From Diplolepis rosae (taxonomy: Eukaryota > Arthropoda > Insecta > Hymenoptera > Diplolepididae): a stretch of DNA of 64,000 bases. Location: assembly GCA_030998225.1 (NCBI GenBank), contig JAPYXD010000522.1:4588001-4652000 (forward strand), in the 5' to 3' direction. A model generated the notes under the pieces. The model made no database searches. It saw only the letters and a program-made list of their open reading frames with translations, and was not told the DNA's origin. Made by a program: the position numbers and the translations under genes. Each line of letters starts with the position of its first letter. Positions within the stretch are counted from its first letter, which is position 1. Of the stretch, positions 1 to 12,100 are shown one piece after another.

Positions 1-110
1 GAAAATGAAGGAAACTACACGGACATTTATTGCTGTTGTTAATTTTCATTGTCATTTTTCAGACTTTTTCTATTTTCAAAAAGTTCCTTTGTTTTTAATT
101 TTCTTTGCAG

Positions 111-177
111 TTAACGATTAAAGATCTGGAATCGACACGACAATTTTTAGAAATTTATTGTTCTTCATATCTTAATG
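111..177 (+). CDS. possible short exon (plus strand), unsupported by homology
   Basis: A pyrimidine-rich acceptor ending TTTCTTTGCAG (to 110) is followed by 67 nt with only one open frame (starts LTIKDLESTRQFLEIY). A possible donor GTAACC follows at 178. The other two frames stop within four codons. No family is recognised and no partner exon was found. It may be chance. Confidence 0.15.
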
Positions 178-262
178 GTAACCGAATGAAGAATTTTCTT
201 TCTTTTATCTGTTATTAATATCTATGCAGCTTTTCTACTGACTTTTTGAAGTATGACGTTAC

Positions 263-482
263 CTGAATTCTTTTTTCATAGCATTGGCAATTTGACTATC
301 GCCAGCTTCCTCGTTTTTGTCAGCTTGAAAGCTCTCTATACTTTCATCATTGTTAGACGATTCGTCTTCACCTTCATCAACGTCTGAATTTCTTTTTCCA
401 TCAACGCTTTCCCTCCGCTCTCCTACGTCAGACGCGTCTTTCTGTATGGTACCCGATATGTCTCTTTGGATTGGCTGAGATT
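263..482 (-). CDS. candidate internal exon of an unidentified acidic, Ser-rich protein
   Basis: Read on the minus strand, a 3' acceptor (AATATCTAG, AG at 484-483) precedes 220 nt that are open in one frame as 2 nt + 72 codons + 2 nt. They end at AATTCAG followed by GTAACG, a usable donor at 262-261. The peptide is polar and acidic: a run around DEGEDESSNNDESIESF is followed by QADKNEEAGDSQIANAMKKEF. Codon use is more GC-balanced than the surrounding DNA. This looks like one internal exon of a host gene continuing off the left edge. No domain is recognisable, and low-complexity acidic linkers occur in many channels and nuclear proteins. There is no initiator or terminator codon here, so it is partial. 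Confidence 0.45.
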
Positions 483-717
483 CTAGATATTAAAAGGTTC
501 GACTTTATTGGCATTTAACTCAATTCAAAGTTTTGTAGACAATGTTAGAGATAGTGGATAAATATTATCGAGTTTTTAAAGTAACAAATCAGTATTGGCT
601 CTATGGGTTTATTTGGGACAATAATAATTTGGAAATCGCAATTATAAAATTCATATTTTGAAAATATACAACACAGAAAATAAAAAAACCTTCTTTTAAA
701 TGTTTTTACACAAGATG

Positions 718-1634
718 TGTTACGTCAGAAACGTAACATTTCTCTTCATTAAAGATCTCCTTGGATCGGAAGGATCCTCTCAATGGGATGAAGAACAATC
801 AGTAAATGAAAAGGGTTGATCATATAAATATATTTATTAACAAAAAGTATTTTAAGTAAGCACCATGAAAAAGATGGACGTGAATATATAAAAGTTGAAA
901 TACTTGGTGATTACCCTGACTTGGAAATTGGTCGGTGATAAAATGAGTCCAGTAGATTGGATGTGAATACTTGATTCCTCACTTGCAGACGTTGAGATAA
1001 TTTCAGTCAGATCTGAAATTTGTGGTCCAGCCGGTTAAGATAGTCGATTCTCTGATCCCAGGTTTTAGAGAGAATTTGGAAGGCGATTCCCCTTCACTTT
1101 TTACAGTCGTTGATCTAGGCGTCGAATTAGAACTGGTCCGACTAGCGGTGAATAATTTGATGAGGCTGGGCTGAACTGCACAGACTGGACTGAACTCGCG
1201 GTAAGGAATGATGACACTGAACTGGACTCGCGTTGGTTACATTGTAGAAATCGGACGTTGACTAACTGACTGAACTGACTTCTATTGGAACCTTCGCTTT
1301 TTATAGGCCCAAAGTATGTATGTCAATAATGGTGGGGCTAAAAGACTAGATGTGCCACCTTCTCCATATTTGGTATTGAAGCTTAAGATCGGATGAGTTG
1401 CCTTCTCCGATGACTCACACTCCGATGAAATTTATTACCTGGCATTAATGTCACAGCCAAATATATCAATTCTATTTTAATCTGCCTTTCGATTTTAAGG
1501 ATCTTCCTATTTATTATTAGATCTTGCTGTATCTTGAGTCGATATAATCACGGACGCAGTAATGTTGCCTTGATCTCTTCATTGGTTCCTTAATTTGTTT
1601 GTTACTCTAGGTGGTAGAATCGCGGAACGTGACA
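718..1634 (-). mobile_element. solo LTR, TGTTACGTC...ACGTGACA, TSD GATG
   Basis: The 917-bp segment begins TGTTACGTCAG and ends GGAACGTGACA. A perfect 4-bp direct repeat GATG flanks it (714-717 and 1635-1638), as expected for an LTR left by LTR-LTR recombination. On the minus strand it has a TATA-like CTATAAAAAGCG (1306-1295) and, about 460 bp downstream, an AATAAA signal near 837-832, so transcription is inferred leftward. No internal retrotransposon genes remain. It shares end structure and internal layout with the solo LTR at 41444-42575. Confidence 0.7.
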
Positions 1635-1638
1635 GATG

Positions 1639-2149
1639 CTTTTTGATAATAATGCAATTTTTTAATGTACATTTCAAACATTAGTTTCATTAAACATCAT
1701 ACGTAGTTACAATGAAAATGTATACTAAATATTGATTAATAATTATATTATATATATCGACAATCATAATTATAATAATTTATTAATTAATTATATAAAT
1801 TAAAAAAATATTTTATGAATAATTTATGAAAAAAGTTGATTTATTTTTACTTGAGTAAGGCTCAAAAACTTTATTGACGACACTTACTCTCACAAGCTCT
1901 GAATAACTCTTGCAGTCACTGTATAAGAAAGTTCCAAGTTTTATGTCTGAGGATTGTAAGCGAGCATGTGAGAGATTCGACGAAAGCGTATTGTACTATA
2001 TATAACATAAGTGTACTTATTAGGTTTATATATATAAGGTTATATGTTTAAATGTATTTGTGAATCAAAATATGATTGGCTACGACTGAATAGTGTGAAT
2101 GTATTTGTATGTTGTTTATGTATGTTGAGTAAAATTACTTCAACTACTT
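1639..2149. other. AT-rich DNA, nothing recognised
   Basis: Very AT-rich sequence with short TA runs (1740-1810). No exon, repeat border or homologous copy elsewhere in the window was found. Confidence 0.5.
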
Positions 2150-2964
2150 TTCTCCGTGTACTGGTTCACCCAAGCGAAAAAGGCTTTTAGCGCAAATGGT
2201 TGTGAAAGAAAATTTCTAAGAAATTTGAAATGGTTCTCAAAGTTCTAGGGAATTGTTTTATAAAGTTACTTGTATGTATTTATTAAAATGTAAATTCAGT
2301 TCGAAATTTGACCGATTCTTCAGTGTATATTCACTGTTTGTAATCGGGCGATACATATGCTTAACTTGCCGATTCTTGCTGAATAACTGGTGAAATGATT
2401 TGAAATGTTTACAGTATGTTCAGAATACATACGTAACACCTCCCAACTCGATGAAACACATAAAAGTTGCATTTGTTTACTTATATTTAATAAAAAATAG
2501 CGGAGTTCCGGTAATCGGATTTCGGACACTTTGTCGGAAAAAGTATGTGACGAACTTAAACTTTGAGAATACTTTTAGCAAGCCATTTTTTTTGCGACGT
2601 TAGAAGAAAAATTCCTGAAAATTTCAGTGTAATCGAGTCATAAATATTGTAACTATGGATGATTTCATAAAAAACGCTCGGCGCGCGAGCAGCTCAGATT
2701 TGACTTTGGCAGGAAATTTGAAACTGAATTGTTCAAAAGAACTCAACTCGATAAAAAAAAAAATTGAAAAATCAAGCGAAAAAAACGTGGAAAAAACGCA
2801 GTGAAGAAAAGAGCTGTGATCAGAGCGCGTAACTCAAAGAAAGACTTTCTAGTATTGAAAAATTCTTGACAGGAATCGCATCTGGAAAAACGTGGGGCAG
2901 GAAAACCAAAATCGAAGGTACGAAAGAAATAACATAGCATAATAGATTATTTCTCATAAAGATA

Positions 2965-4112
2965 CCCACGTTCTAATATGTCGTATCCCACAAAATTTGA
3001 GAAATTGACTTTTTTTGAAAAATGGATTAATAATAATGTTTTACAGCTTATATTAAAATCTTGTGAGTCAAATTGTTTATTTAATATTTTAAAATAAATA
3101 TTCTAATATGTCGTATCCCACATCCATTGGTTAATTAAGTCAGCGCCAGCGATGTGACAGTCAATTTTTATTTTGTGATTAGTCTTAAGTTTATTTTGAG
3201 AAATTATTTAATAAAATGAGTAAGAAGGTAATTACAAATACTATTTTTACAACCCCAATTAAATCTAGAGCATCCGCTGAAACCTCTGTTTGTAGATCGA
3301 TTAAAAAGAACTAAAAGTAAATGGCAACAATTACAGGCATTAAAAAAAGTGTTACTGAGAGATACACACTGCTTCTATGATAATATAAAATATATTGATG
3401 ATATTGACTCTGCTTCTGACCAATCTCCATCAATAAAAAATTTGGAAGCCGAGAGTAAAAATATAGTTAAGGTATCTGAAAAGACTAAGAGTAAGAAACG
3501 AAAAGCTAATCAAGTTAATCTTGGTGTTAAAAGCAAAGTACTGCGTACTAATAATAGATTTAGAAAACCTGAAGATAATGATATTAATTATAAAAAAAAT
3601 TGTGATAATACCAGACGAAAGAGGACAAGAAATTTTCAACAATCTCAGCAAAAAAGTGTACCTGAAGTAAAAAAAAAAAAAAAAAAAATTAAGATTACTT
3701 AAAATGAAAAAAAAATGTTTTAAGCAATATTAAAGGTAGTAAAAATAAAATGTTTTAAGCAATATTAAAGGTAGTAAAAATAAAATGTATCAATAATGTT
3801 ATATTATAATAATTATGAATTAAACAATACAAAATAAGAGAGAAAAATGTTACGTATGGGATGAAACAATATTTAATTATAAAACGACTAAATCAATTTT
3901 CTTTCCAAAATACATTTTAAGTTTTTCTTCATAAATAAATATAATAAAATTTATTTAAATATTTTTTTTTGCTTTAATTGTTATTATTTATGCATTTTTA
4001 TGAACCTATAAAACAAAAATTTGTTTAAATTTATTTATTTGTGCTAGCAAGACGTTTTTATCGTTTCCTGAAAAATTTTCCAAATGTGGGATACGACATA
4101 TTAGAACGTGGG
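2965..4112. mobile_element. TIR DNA transposon inserted in family Q, TSD TA
   Basis: Perfect 28-bp terminal inverted repeats start CCCACGTTCTAATATGTC at 2965-2992 and are mirrored at 4085-4112. They are flanked by TA on both sides (2963-2964, 4113-4114). A third, direct copy of the inner half of the TIR lies at about 3100-3125. The empty site is seen in the second Q copy near 29212. TA duplication and a length of about 1.15 kb suggest the IS630-Tc1-mariner superfamily or a non-autonomous derivative. No DDE domain is present, only a small basic ORF. Confidence 0.75.
3216..3702 (+). pseudogene. small Lys-rich protein gene inside the TIR element (frameshifted)
   Basis: Two overlapping frames give an apparently coding stretch. 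ATG 3216 opens a short basic frame (MSKKVITNTIF...) ending at about 3314. A second frame is open from 3232 to the stop at 3702; its later part runs from KSKWQQLQALKKVLL through an acidic/Ser centre to a Lys/Arg-rich C-terminus ending in a poly-Lys run encoded by an A tract. One single-base indel near 3300 would unite them. There is no catalytic motif. The composition suggests a DNA- or RNA-binding accessory protein or a captured host fragment. It is the only gene in the element, so it may be a transposon-carried gene. Function is unknown. Confidence 0.35.
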
Positions 4113-4484
4113 TATCGATAAGACGCGTTACTAAAATACACCTTAAATGTTGGAAAACGTATGGGAAGAATTTGATGAATGTTTATAAATATTTTGAAAA
4201 TTAGAGTGTAAAGTAAATGTGTAAAGAAAACTTAATGTATCATAATCTATTAGCGTTTGTTATTAAATAAATTATTGAGTAGAAAATCCGTGTTTCTCAT
4301 CATTTTGCGTGGATTTTGATGAAAAAAATGATTTTCACACGTGTTTGAAAATAATCAATCTCGAGAAGAATGGTACGTGAGTATTATTAATGATATAAAA
4401 ATTTTAAATAATTAAATAACAATAAATTTTACAATATACCATCATATTGTTAGAAGAATCTGCGAAAAACGCATAATGTTCCGT

Positions 4485-4851
4485 TACAGCTGCGTGGGAA
4501 CGCTGGACGAACTTCTCGCGTTCCGAGCGTTTTTTATGAAATCATTTATAGTTACAATATTTATGACCCGATTACACTGAAATTTTCAAAAAGTTTTCTT
4601 CAAACGTCGTAGAAAAAATGGCTCGCTAAAAGTATTCTCAAAGTTTAAGTTCGTCACATACTTTATTCAGACAAAATGTCCAAAACCCGGTTACCGGTAC
4701 TCGGCCATTTGTTGTTGAATATAAGTGAACAAATGAAACTTGTATGTCCTTTATCGACTTGGGAGGTGTTACATGTGTATTCTGAACATACTGTAAAAAT
4801 TTCAAATCATTTCTCCAGTTATTAAGCAAGAATCGGCGAGTTATACATGAC
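4485..4851 (-). repeat. family Q inverted arm
   Basis: Reverse complement of the 2300-2690 part of family Q. Shared blocks are the GTTCAGAATACA / GTAACACCTCCCAA region, CTTTGAGAATACTTTTAGC and GTAACTATxxATGATTTCAT. With copy 1 it forms a large inverted pair around 2.3-4.85 kb. A 255-nt open frame on the minus strand (4638-4892) is the translation of this repeat and is not called as a gene. Confidence 0.6.
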
Positions 4852-7800
4852 ACGCTGGGAGCGAAAACGTCACATAAATATTCTAAGCGCAAAAATGTAC
4901 CAAATGAAACTCACGGGCAAAAACGTCACATACAAAATCTGGGGGCAAAAACGGCACAACTTTCGATCGCCACAATTCTTTTATTTGATTCTGAGATTAT
5001 TCTATATTTAGTTATTATAATAAAGATCTTCCGAAAAATCACCAATAAATTATTTTCAAAGTAGTATTATTTAGTAGTATTATTTTAGTTTTGTTTTTTT
5101 TTCCAATTTTTATCAATAATTTTACCGTTGATAATTTATTTTTATTTTAAAAAGTATCATATTCATAAAAATTTAAACATCTCAAAACTGTAGCATAGCC
5201 TTTTATTAAAAATATATATAGTTTTAAAAAATATACCGTCCATCAGAGTTTTAGATGTTGGAATTTTTTTTATATTATTATACGAATTTTCTGCCGTCCT
5301 TAACAAGAACTTTGTTAACTCCATTTGACTCGAAATCGAGAAAATCAAGGAAAAGTGTTCTATCCTAGAACTAATAGAACATTGTTATTAAAAAACTAAA
5401 AAAATTCTTTTTTAATAAAAAACGTAGAAAAATACAGGATTTATTTTCGGTTCGAATGATGTAAAAAACCTATTTTCAGCAAGATTCTTGCTTGGGATGG
5501 CACTTTTGAATATGTAAGACTAGTTTCAAGCACTTCATAGTGACATTTTAGACAAATTGAAATCATTCAATGATTTAAATGTTTAAAAAATTGGTTTAAG
5601 AATTCGAAATTCAACCCTTGCTCCTTTGTTTTACAAAGTGACGGTCATACAAATAAGCAATCTTTTTTTGTAAAAAAATTCAAGCAATTATGTGAAAAGA
5701 ACAATCTTTTGCGTAAATAAAATCCTCATAAACAGTTACATTTTATCAATTTATTTACGTGTTTGGAATTAAAATTCACATTCTTTATTTGGAAGTGAAA
5801 AATAAATTTTAAACTGATTCCTTGTTTTTCAACGAAATCAATGGTCGAAGGTTTGGACATTATTTCATTTTTTATTGCTCCACGAAAATTGATATTGACA
5901 TGGGGATCGCACACAAAGTATGCAGGACTTTCTTCTTGGGCTGTTACCAAATTACTCCTCAGACAGTGTAACGATCTGGAAAATCAGCTACAAGGAATCC
6001 AAGCGCTGCTGAAAAACGCGGAAAAAGTACAGGAGTAAACAGAATAAGCGATGAGGGAAGAAATCATGTCAAGAATTTCATTTACCGTTTTCCCAAATAT
6101 GAGTCCCATTATGGGCGATCATATTCACAGAAGAAATAACTCAACCCAAACATGAATTTGGCTAAAATGTACAGAATATACCGAATCGAGACAAAAAGAA
6201 ATGGAATGAAGCCGGTTTCTAAAACAAAATTCAGGGACATCTTCAATTACGATTTCAATTTGAGCTTCAAAAAACGTCACATGGACACCTGCAAAACTTG
6301 CGATTCAATCAAGATCAATTTAGGTGACAGAGATTCAGCTGCCGATGAAAGAAAGAAATTCGAAGAGACGCAAAGCGAGCATGAAGCGTTGAAACACAAA
6401 ATAGCTGGTGAATTCAAGTGCGACATCCAAAACGCATAATATGACACCATATTCTTGACATTTGATCTACAGAAGGTTTTAGAAACTCCTTCTTTGACAA
6501 CAAACATTGCATTCTACAGGAGACAACTGTCAACGTACAATTTATGCATTGCCGATGAAATACGGAAGAGAGGAATATCATTTTTTTCACTAGCAGGTCA
6601 AAAAGTACCCTTTTTTTCGTCGTACAAAGCACAAAAATATACTTTCTGTCTTAAACAGTCTTTTCTTGTCGCTAACATCAAAAATATAATTTTTATCGAC
6701 CTCATCCATGTTTTTGAATGAAGTTTTACTTCTTGAAATCTTAGTGGGAAGTAAGACTTTTTAAGACTCGAAATACCAAAATATGACTTCACAATTTCCG
6801 GTTCCATAAAAGAGTGGAATGTATATTTTTTTTGAATTACTATTTATTCAAAAAAGTACTAATTTAAAAAATTCAAATAAAGAGTAAGGTTGCATTTTTC
6901 TTTTGATTCTAAACTTTGGTTTCTTCATACGAATTCTGAAGAAACGTTTTAAATAATCTTTGTTTATACTAATTTATACTTGTTTTATATTATGATACAA
7001 AAAATACATTGAAAATATTGAACTTATTTTGGTGAAAGCAGAAGTTTCAAAAATGGAAACCATTTAAATTATGAACGCTTTTTTAAGCTTATATGTACAT
7101 CTGGTCGGAAAATGTTGCTGAGAGAGGAGCACAAGAGATCGCTTCATGTTTGAAGATTTATTTGAAAAATCATATCACTAAAGTAACGAAGCATATCATT
7201 CTGTATTCCGATTCTTGCGTGGGACAAAATCGATACATCCAAGTCACACTTTTACTGAAGCACTTCTTGGCTTCGAGCAGCATCGATTTTATTGAACAGA
7301 ACTTTTTTTTTTCTGGAAATAGCTACAATAGTTGTGATAGATATTTTGGATCGATTGAGAAAGAGCGCAAATTGCATAAAATCATCAATGACCCAAATCA
7401 TTGGACAGACATTATCAAAGAATCCAAACAAAATTATCCGAAATTTGAAGTCACCAAAATGCAAACCACTGACTTTGTAACATCACAGGAGCTGCAACAA
7501 CTCATTGTTGATCGAAAGGTAGACATGCATAAAGAGAAAATCAACTGGCTCAAAATCAGATCGACAAAACTCGATCGAGAAAAACCGTTTCATCTTTATA
7601 TCATATATGAGGATGAAAAGGTCCGTGAGGTGAGCATCGCGAAAAAAAAAATTTCTGTGGCACATTTCAAAAATGTTCAATATATATATTTACCTGAATT
7701 GAAGTTTTTTTAGATAATTTATAGTTTTTATTTCAAATAATATTCTTATTGCTATAGAAAAAGGTGACATTTCCTTACAGTCTGTACTATTCTCAAAATA

Positions 7801-8003
7801 TAAAATATCGTAATTTAAAAAAAATTTTCTACAATGAAATCTGGACTGAGATTTTTTTGGTTCCAGCATAATGGTTTGAAATCATCATGAAACGATACTA
7901 AGAAAATTGTGATGATCGAAAGTTGTGCCGTTTTTGCTCCCAGATTTTGTATGTGACATTTTTGCTCGTGAATTTCACTTAATACATTTTAAGCATAAAA
8001 AAT
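4852..8003 (+). mobile_element. 3.1-kb DNA transposon with about 100-bp inverted ends and degenerate transposase
   Basis: The left end (4857-4977) and right end (7904-8000) are inverted copies about 85 percent alike. Both are built from a repeated motif of the form CAAAAACGTCACATA / CAAAAACGGCACAAC, followed by the TTTCGATC block. Between them lies a decayed transposase on the plus strand. The element separates a family Q arm on its left from a family R fragment on its right. A target duplication could not be fixed. Confidence 0.6.
5973..7713 (+). pseudogene. degenerate transposase with YSD-GQNR motif
   Basis: Coding blocks appear in order. KSATRNPSAAEKRGK leads to FIYRFPKYESHYGRSYS (about 5973-6130, ending in TAA). 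Then come NLAKMYRIYR, KPVSKTKFRDIFNYDFNLSF and a CKTCDS zinc-ribbon-like pair (6152-6437, TAA), then [20 protein letters not shown] (6455-6640). After about 450 bp of inserted or decayed sequence, a 206-codon frame (7093-7713) reads IWSENVAERGAQEIASCL, YSDSCVGQNRY and FGSIEKERKLH. This order of motifs, with an acidic YSD...GQNR block, is typical of a large arthropod family of uncharacterised DDE-type transposase proteins. I cannot assign the superfamily firmly (Sola-like is a guess). At least two in-frame stops and the insertion make it inactive. Confidence 0.6.
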
Positions 8004-8009
8004 CCATCA

Positions 8010-8175
8010 ATTTTTAATTCTATAAATTATAATAAAAACCATAGTCCTTACTAATTATAAATTTCGTATTTTAATAAACGTTTCAATCTCATAATTTCCA
8101 TTTATTTATTGACTATATCCATATCTCTTAGAGAGGATCCTTCTGGTCCTTTCATAAAAAGAGGGTATTGTTACG
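8010..8175. repeat. family R fragment
   Basis: Matches 32588-32660 and 33900-34030: the AATTCTATAAATTATAA block, CATAATTTCCATTTATTTA, GACTATATCCA and TTTCATAA.AAGAG. It ends in a GTTACGTCGTAAC palindrome. Confidence 0.5.
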
Positions 8176-9137
8176 TCGTAACAAATGTTAAGAATCATTT
8201 ATAAATAAGTAGATCATAAGAAACATTGTACACCCGGTAGACTCAAGGATAATCTCTTCCGGAACACGAAAACTCGGGATGGTATCAAAAAGCAAATATG
8301 CATATGAGATAAGGATGCATCATAGACGCATGCAATCGAGTTAAATGCACCTTTTTAGAATCTTGAATATCTAGGTAAGAAATTATTCTTGAATTGAAAT
8401 TATTTAAATTACAAAATAACTAAACCAAACAAACGGAAATTATAGACAAATCACCGAGATTGAGTAATTATAGTAAGTTTTCTGTTTGTATTGAGTAAAC
8501 GCACAATTTTATGAGCAATTTGCCTAACGTTCATTTATAGAAATTGTTCCTATAATAAGTACTTACCAAAATTCGCAACACAAATGTCAAAATCGACTTG
8601 GAAACATATTTAAGATCTGTTATTTTAAAAATGCAATAACTCCGAAAATTTTATTGTAAAGGGCGAGGAAAGGACTAGGACACCGTGTATAAAACGTTAT
8701 CAATCCTAGTGCTTTCTTAGTCATACCTATGGGCCTTATGGGAATTTTTAGATATAAAAGGGCCGGAAAAAATGCTTTAGGCAGTTCAACTTGGACTTGG
8801 TCCACGAACACATTACGTAAATTCAGTTCCATTATAGGACTTGGTCCTAAGGATTATTTCTGTAATTTTTATTTTTCTTGGGCTTGGTCCAACGAAATTC
8901 AGTCTTTTTATTTTTTCTCTTGCAACCCGTAAGGTTTTCTGCTTTAATAATTCGTAGATCTTTGTGAAATAAGAGTTTAAGAAGCCGCCACATTCTCGAA
9001 CAATTGTGCTCAACTGACTGTTTCACCGAATATATAATCAAGTAAGTTAATTTTGTGGTTAATCATTTACCTTTCTTTTCTGTGCACTCTACAATCGACT
9101 GGTGATTCCTGTAGTTATTCAGTTTTCTTACTTTTCA
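8176..9137. other. no gene seen; short 44-bp tandem motif
   Basis: Three spaced copies of GGACTTGGTCC (8793, 8837, 8880) give a degenerate 44-bp tandem repeat. ATATAAAAGGG at about 8751 resembles a TATA box, but no supported ORF follows. The rest is AT-rich and unrecognised. Confidence 0.4.
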
Positions 9138-12100
9138 ATAAACTACACTCTGGACATTTATTTCGTTCATTGTGTATTGTTTATAAATATCTTTGTTCTT
9201 ATTTGTTTATAACATTGTTTATTCAATTTTCTTATTTTCAATAAACTACACTCTGGACATTAATTTCGTTCATTGTGTATTGTTTATAAATGTCTTTTGG
9301 ATTTACTTGTTTATAAAATTGTTTATTTAACAATATCATATTATTTAATTTTCTTACATTTCAATAAACTACACTCTGGACATTAATTTCGTTCATTGTG
9401 TATTGTTTATAAATATCTTTTGTTCTTATTTGTTTATAACATTGTTTATTCAATTTTCTTATTTTTCAATAAACTACACTCTGGAAATTAATTTCGTTCA
9501 TTGTGTATTGTTTATAAATATCTTTTGGATTTATTTGTTTATAAAATTGTGTATTTAACAATATCATATTATTTAATTTTCTTAAATTTCAATAAACTAC
9601 ACTCTGGACATTAATTTCGTTCATTGTGTATTGTTTATAAATATCTTTGGTTCTTATTTGTTTATAACATTGTTTATTCAATTTTCTTATTTTTCAATAA
9701 ACTACACTCTGGACATTTATTTCGTTCAGTGTGTATTGTTTATAAATGTCTTTTGGATTTATTCGTTTATAAAATTGCTTATTTAACAATATCATATTAT
9801 TTAAATTCTTACATTTCAATAAATTACACTCTGGACATTAATTTCGTTCATTGTGTATTGTTTATAAATATCTTTGGTTCTTATTTGTTTATAACATTGT
9901 TTATTCAATTTTCTTATTTTTTCAATAAACTACACTCTGGACATTAATTTCGTTCATTGTGTATTGTTTATAAGTGTCTTTTTGATTTCTTTGTTTATAA
10001 AATTGTGTATTTAACAATTTTCTTATATTTCAATAAACTACACTCTGGACATTAATTTCGTTCATTGTGTATTGTTTATAAATATCTTTGTTCTTATTTG
10101 TTTATAACATTGTTTATTCAATTTTCTTATTTTCAATAAACTACACTCTGGACATTAATTTCGTTCATTGTGTATTGTTTATAAATGTCTTTTGGATTTA
10201 CTTGTTTATAAAATTGTTTATTTAACAATATCATATTATTTAATTTTCTTACATTTCAATAAACTACACTCTGGACATTAATTTCGTTCATTGTGTATTG
10301 TTTATAAATATCTTTTGTTCTTATTTGTTTATAACATTGTTTATTCAATTTTCTTATTTTCAATAAACTACACTCTGGACATTAATTTCGTTCATTGTGT
10401 ATTGTTTATAAATGTCTTTTGGATTTACTTGTTTATAAAATTGTTTATTTAACAATATCATATTATTTAATTTTCTTACATTTCAATAAACTACACTCTG
10501 GACATTAATTTCGTTCATTGTGTATTGTTTATAAATATCTTTTGTTCTTATTTGTTTATAACATTGTTTATTCAATTTTCTTATTTTTCAATATACTACA
10601 CTCTGGAAATTAATTTCGTTCATTGTGTATTGTTTATAAATATCTTTTGGATTTATTTGTTTATAAAATTGTGTATTTAACAATATCATATTATTTAATT
10701 TTCTTAAATTTCAATAAACTACACTCTGGACATTAATTTCGTTCATTGTGTATTGTTTATAAATATCTTTGGTTCTTATTTGTTTATAACATTGTTTATT
10801 CAATTTTCTTATTTTTCAATAAACTACACTCTGGACATTAATTTCGCTCATTGTGTATTGTTTATAAATGTCTTTTGGATTTATTCGTTTATAAAATTGC
10901 TTATTTAACAATATCATATTATTTAAATTCTTACATTTCAATAAACTACACTCTGGATATTAATTTCGTTCATTGTGTATTGTTTATAAATATCTTTGGT
11001 TCTTATTTGTTTATAACATTGTTTATTCAATTTTCTTATTTTTCAATAAACTACACTCTGGACATTTATTTCGTTCATTGTGTATTGTTTATAAGTGTCT
11101 TTTGGATTTATTTGTTTATAAAATTGTTTATTTAACAATTTTCTTATATTTCAATAAACTACACTCTGGACATTAATTTCGTTCATTGTGTATTGTTTAT
11201 AAATATCTTTGTTCTTATTTGTTTATAACATTGTTTATTCAATTTTCTTATTTTCAATAAACTACACTCTGGACATTAATTTCGTTCATTGTGTATTGTT
11301 TATAAATGTATTTTGGATTTATTTGTTTATAAAATTGTTTATTTAACAATATCATATTATTTAATTTTCTTATATTTCAATAAACTACACTCTGGACATT
11401 AATTTCGTTCATTGTGTATTGTTTATAAATATCTTTTGTTCTTATTTGTTTATAACATTGTTTATTCAATTTTCTTATTTTTCAATATACTACACTCTGG
11501 AAATTAATTTCGTTCATTGTGTATTGTTTATAAATATCTTTTGGATTTATTTGTTTATAAAATTGTGTATTTAACAATATCATATTATTTAATTTTCTTA
11601 AATTTCAATAAACTACACTCTGGACATTAATTTCGTTCATTGTGTATTGTTTATAAATATCTTTGGTTCTTATTTGTTTATAACATTGTTTATTCAATTT
11701 TCTTATTTTTCAATAAACTACACTCTGGACATTAATTTCGCTCATTGTGTATTGTTTATAAATGTCTTTTGGATTTATTCGTTTATAAAATTGCTTATTT
11801 AACAATATCATATTATTTAAATTCTTACATTTCAATAAATTACACTCTGGACATTAATTTCGTTCATTGTGTATTGTTTATAAATATCTTTGGTTCTTAT
11901 TTGTTTATAACATTTTTTATTCAATTTTCTTATTTTTCAATAAACTACACTCTGGACATTAATTTCGCTCATTGTGTATTGTTTATAAATGTCTTTTGGA
12001 TTTATTCGTTTATAAAATTGCTTATTTAACAATATCATATTATTTAAATTCTTACATTTCAATAAATTACACTCTGGACATTAATTTCGTTCATTGTGTA

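Larger units (their letters stand above)
2150..4365 (+). repeat. dispersed repeat family Q, copy 1 (split by a transposon)
   Basis: Homologous to 28640-29455 in the same orientation. Shared blocks include TTAGCGCAAATG, ATGGTTCTCAAAGTTCTAGG, AAACGCTCGGCGCGCGAGCA and the tail CATCATTTTG. Copy 1 additionally holds 2300-2510 and is interrupted at 2963-4114 by a TIR element that is absent from the other copy. Open frames read through it (for example minus 2743-2940) are Lys/Arg/Phe-rich translations of a repeat with no supporting features. The repeat class is unknown. Confidence 0.6.

Noticed and set aside
2743..2940. Phe/Arg-rich minus-strand ORF recurring at 28883-29197
   Set aside because: Both are in family Q. 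The amino-acid sequences diverge with several indels, which does not support coding constraint.
3216..3300. An intron GTAATT...TTTGTAG in the TIR element linking MSKK to the basic ORF
   Set aside because: The exon phases do not match (joining gives an immediate stop); a single-base frameshift explains the frames better.
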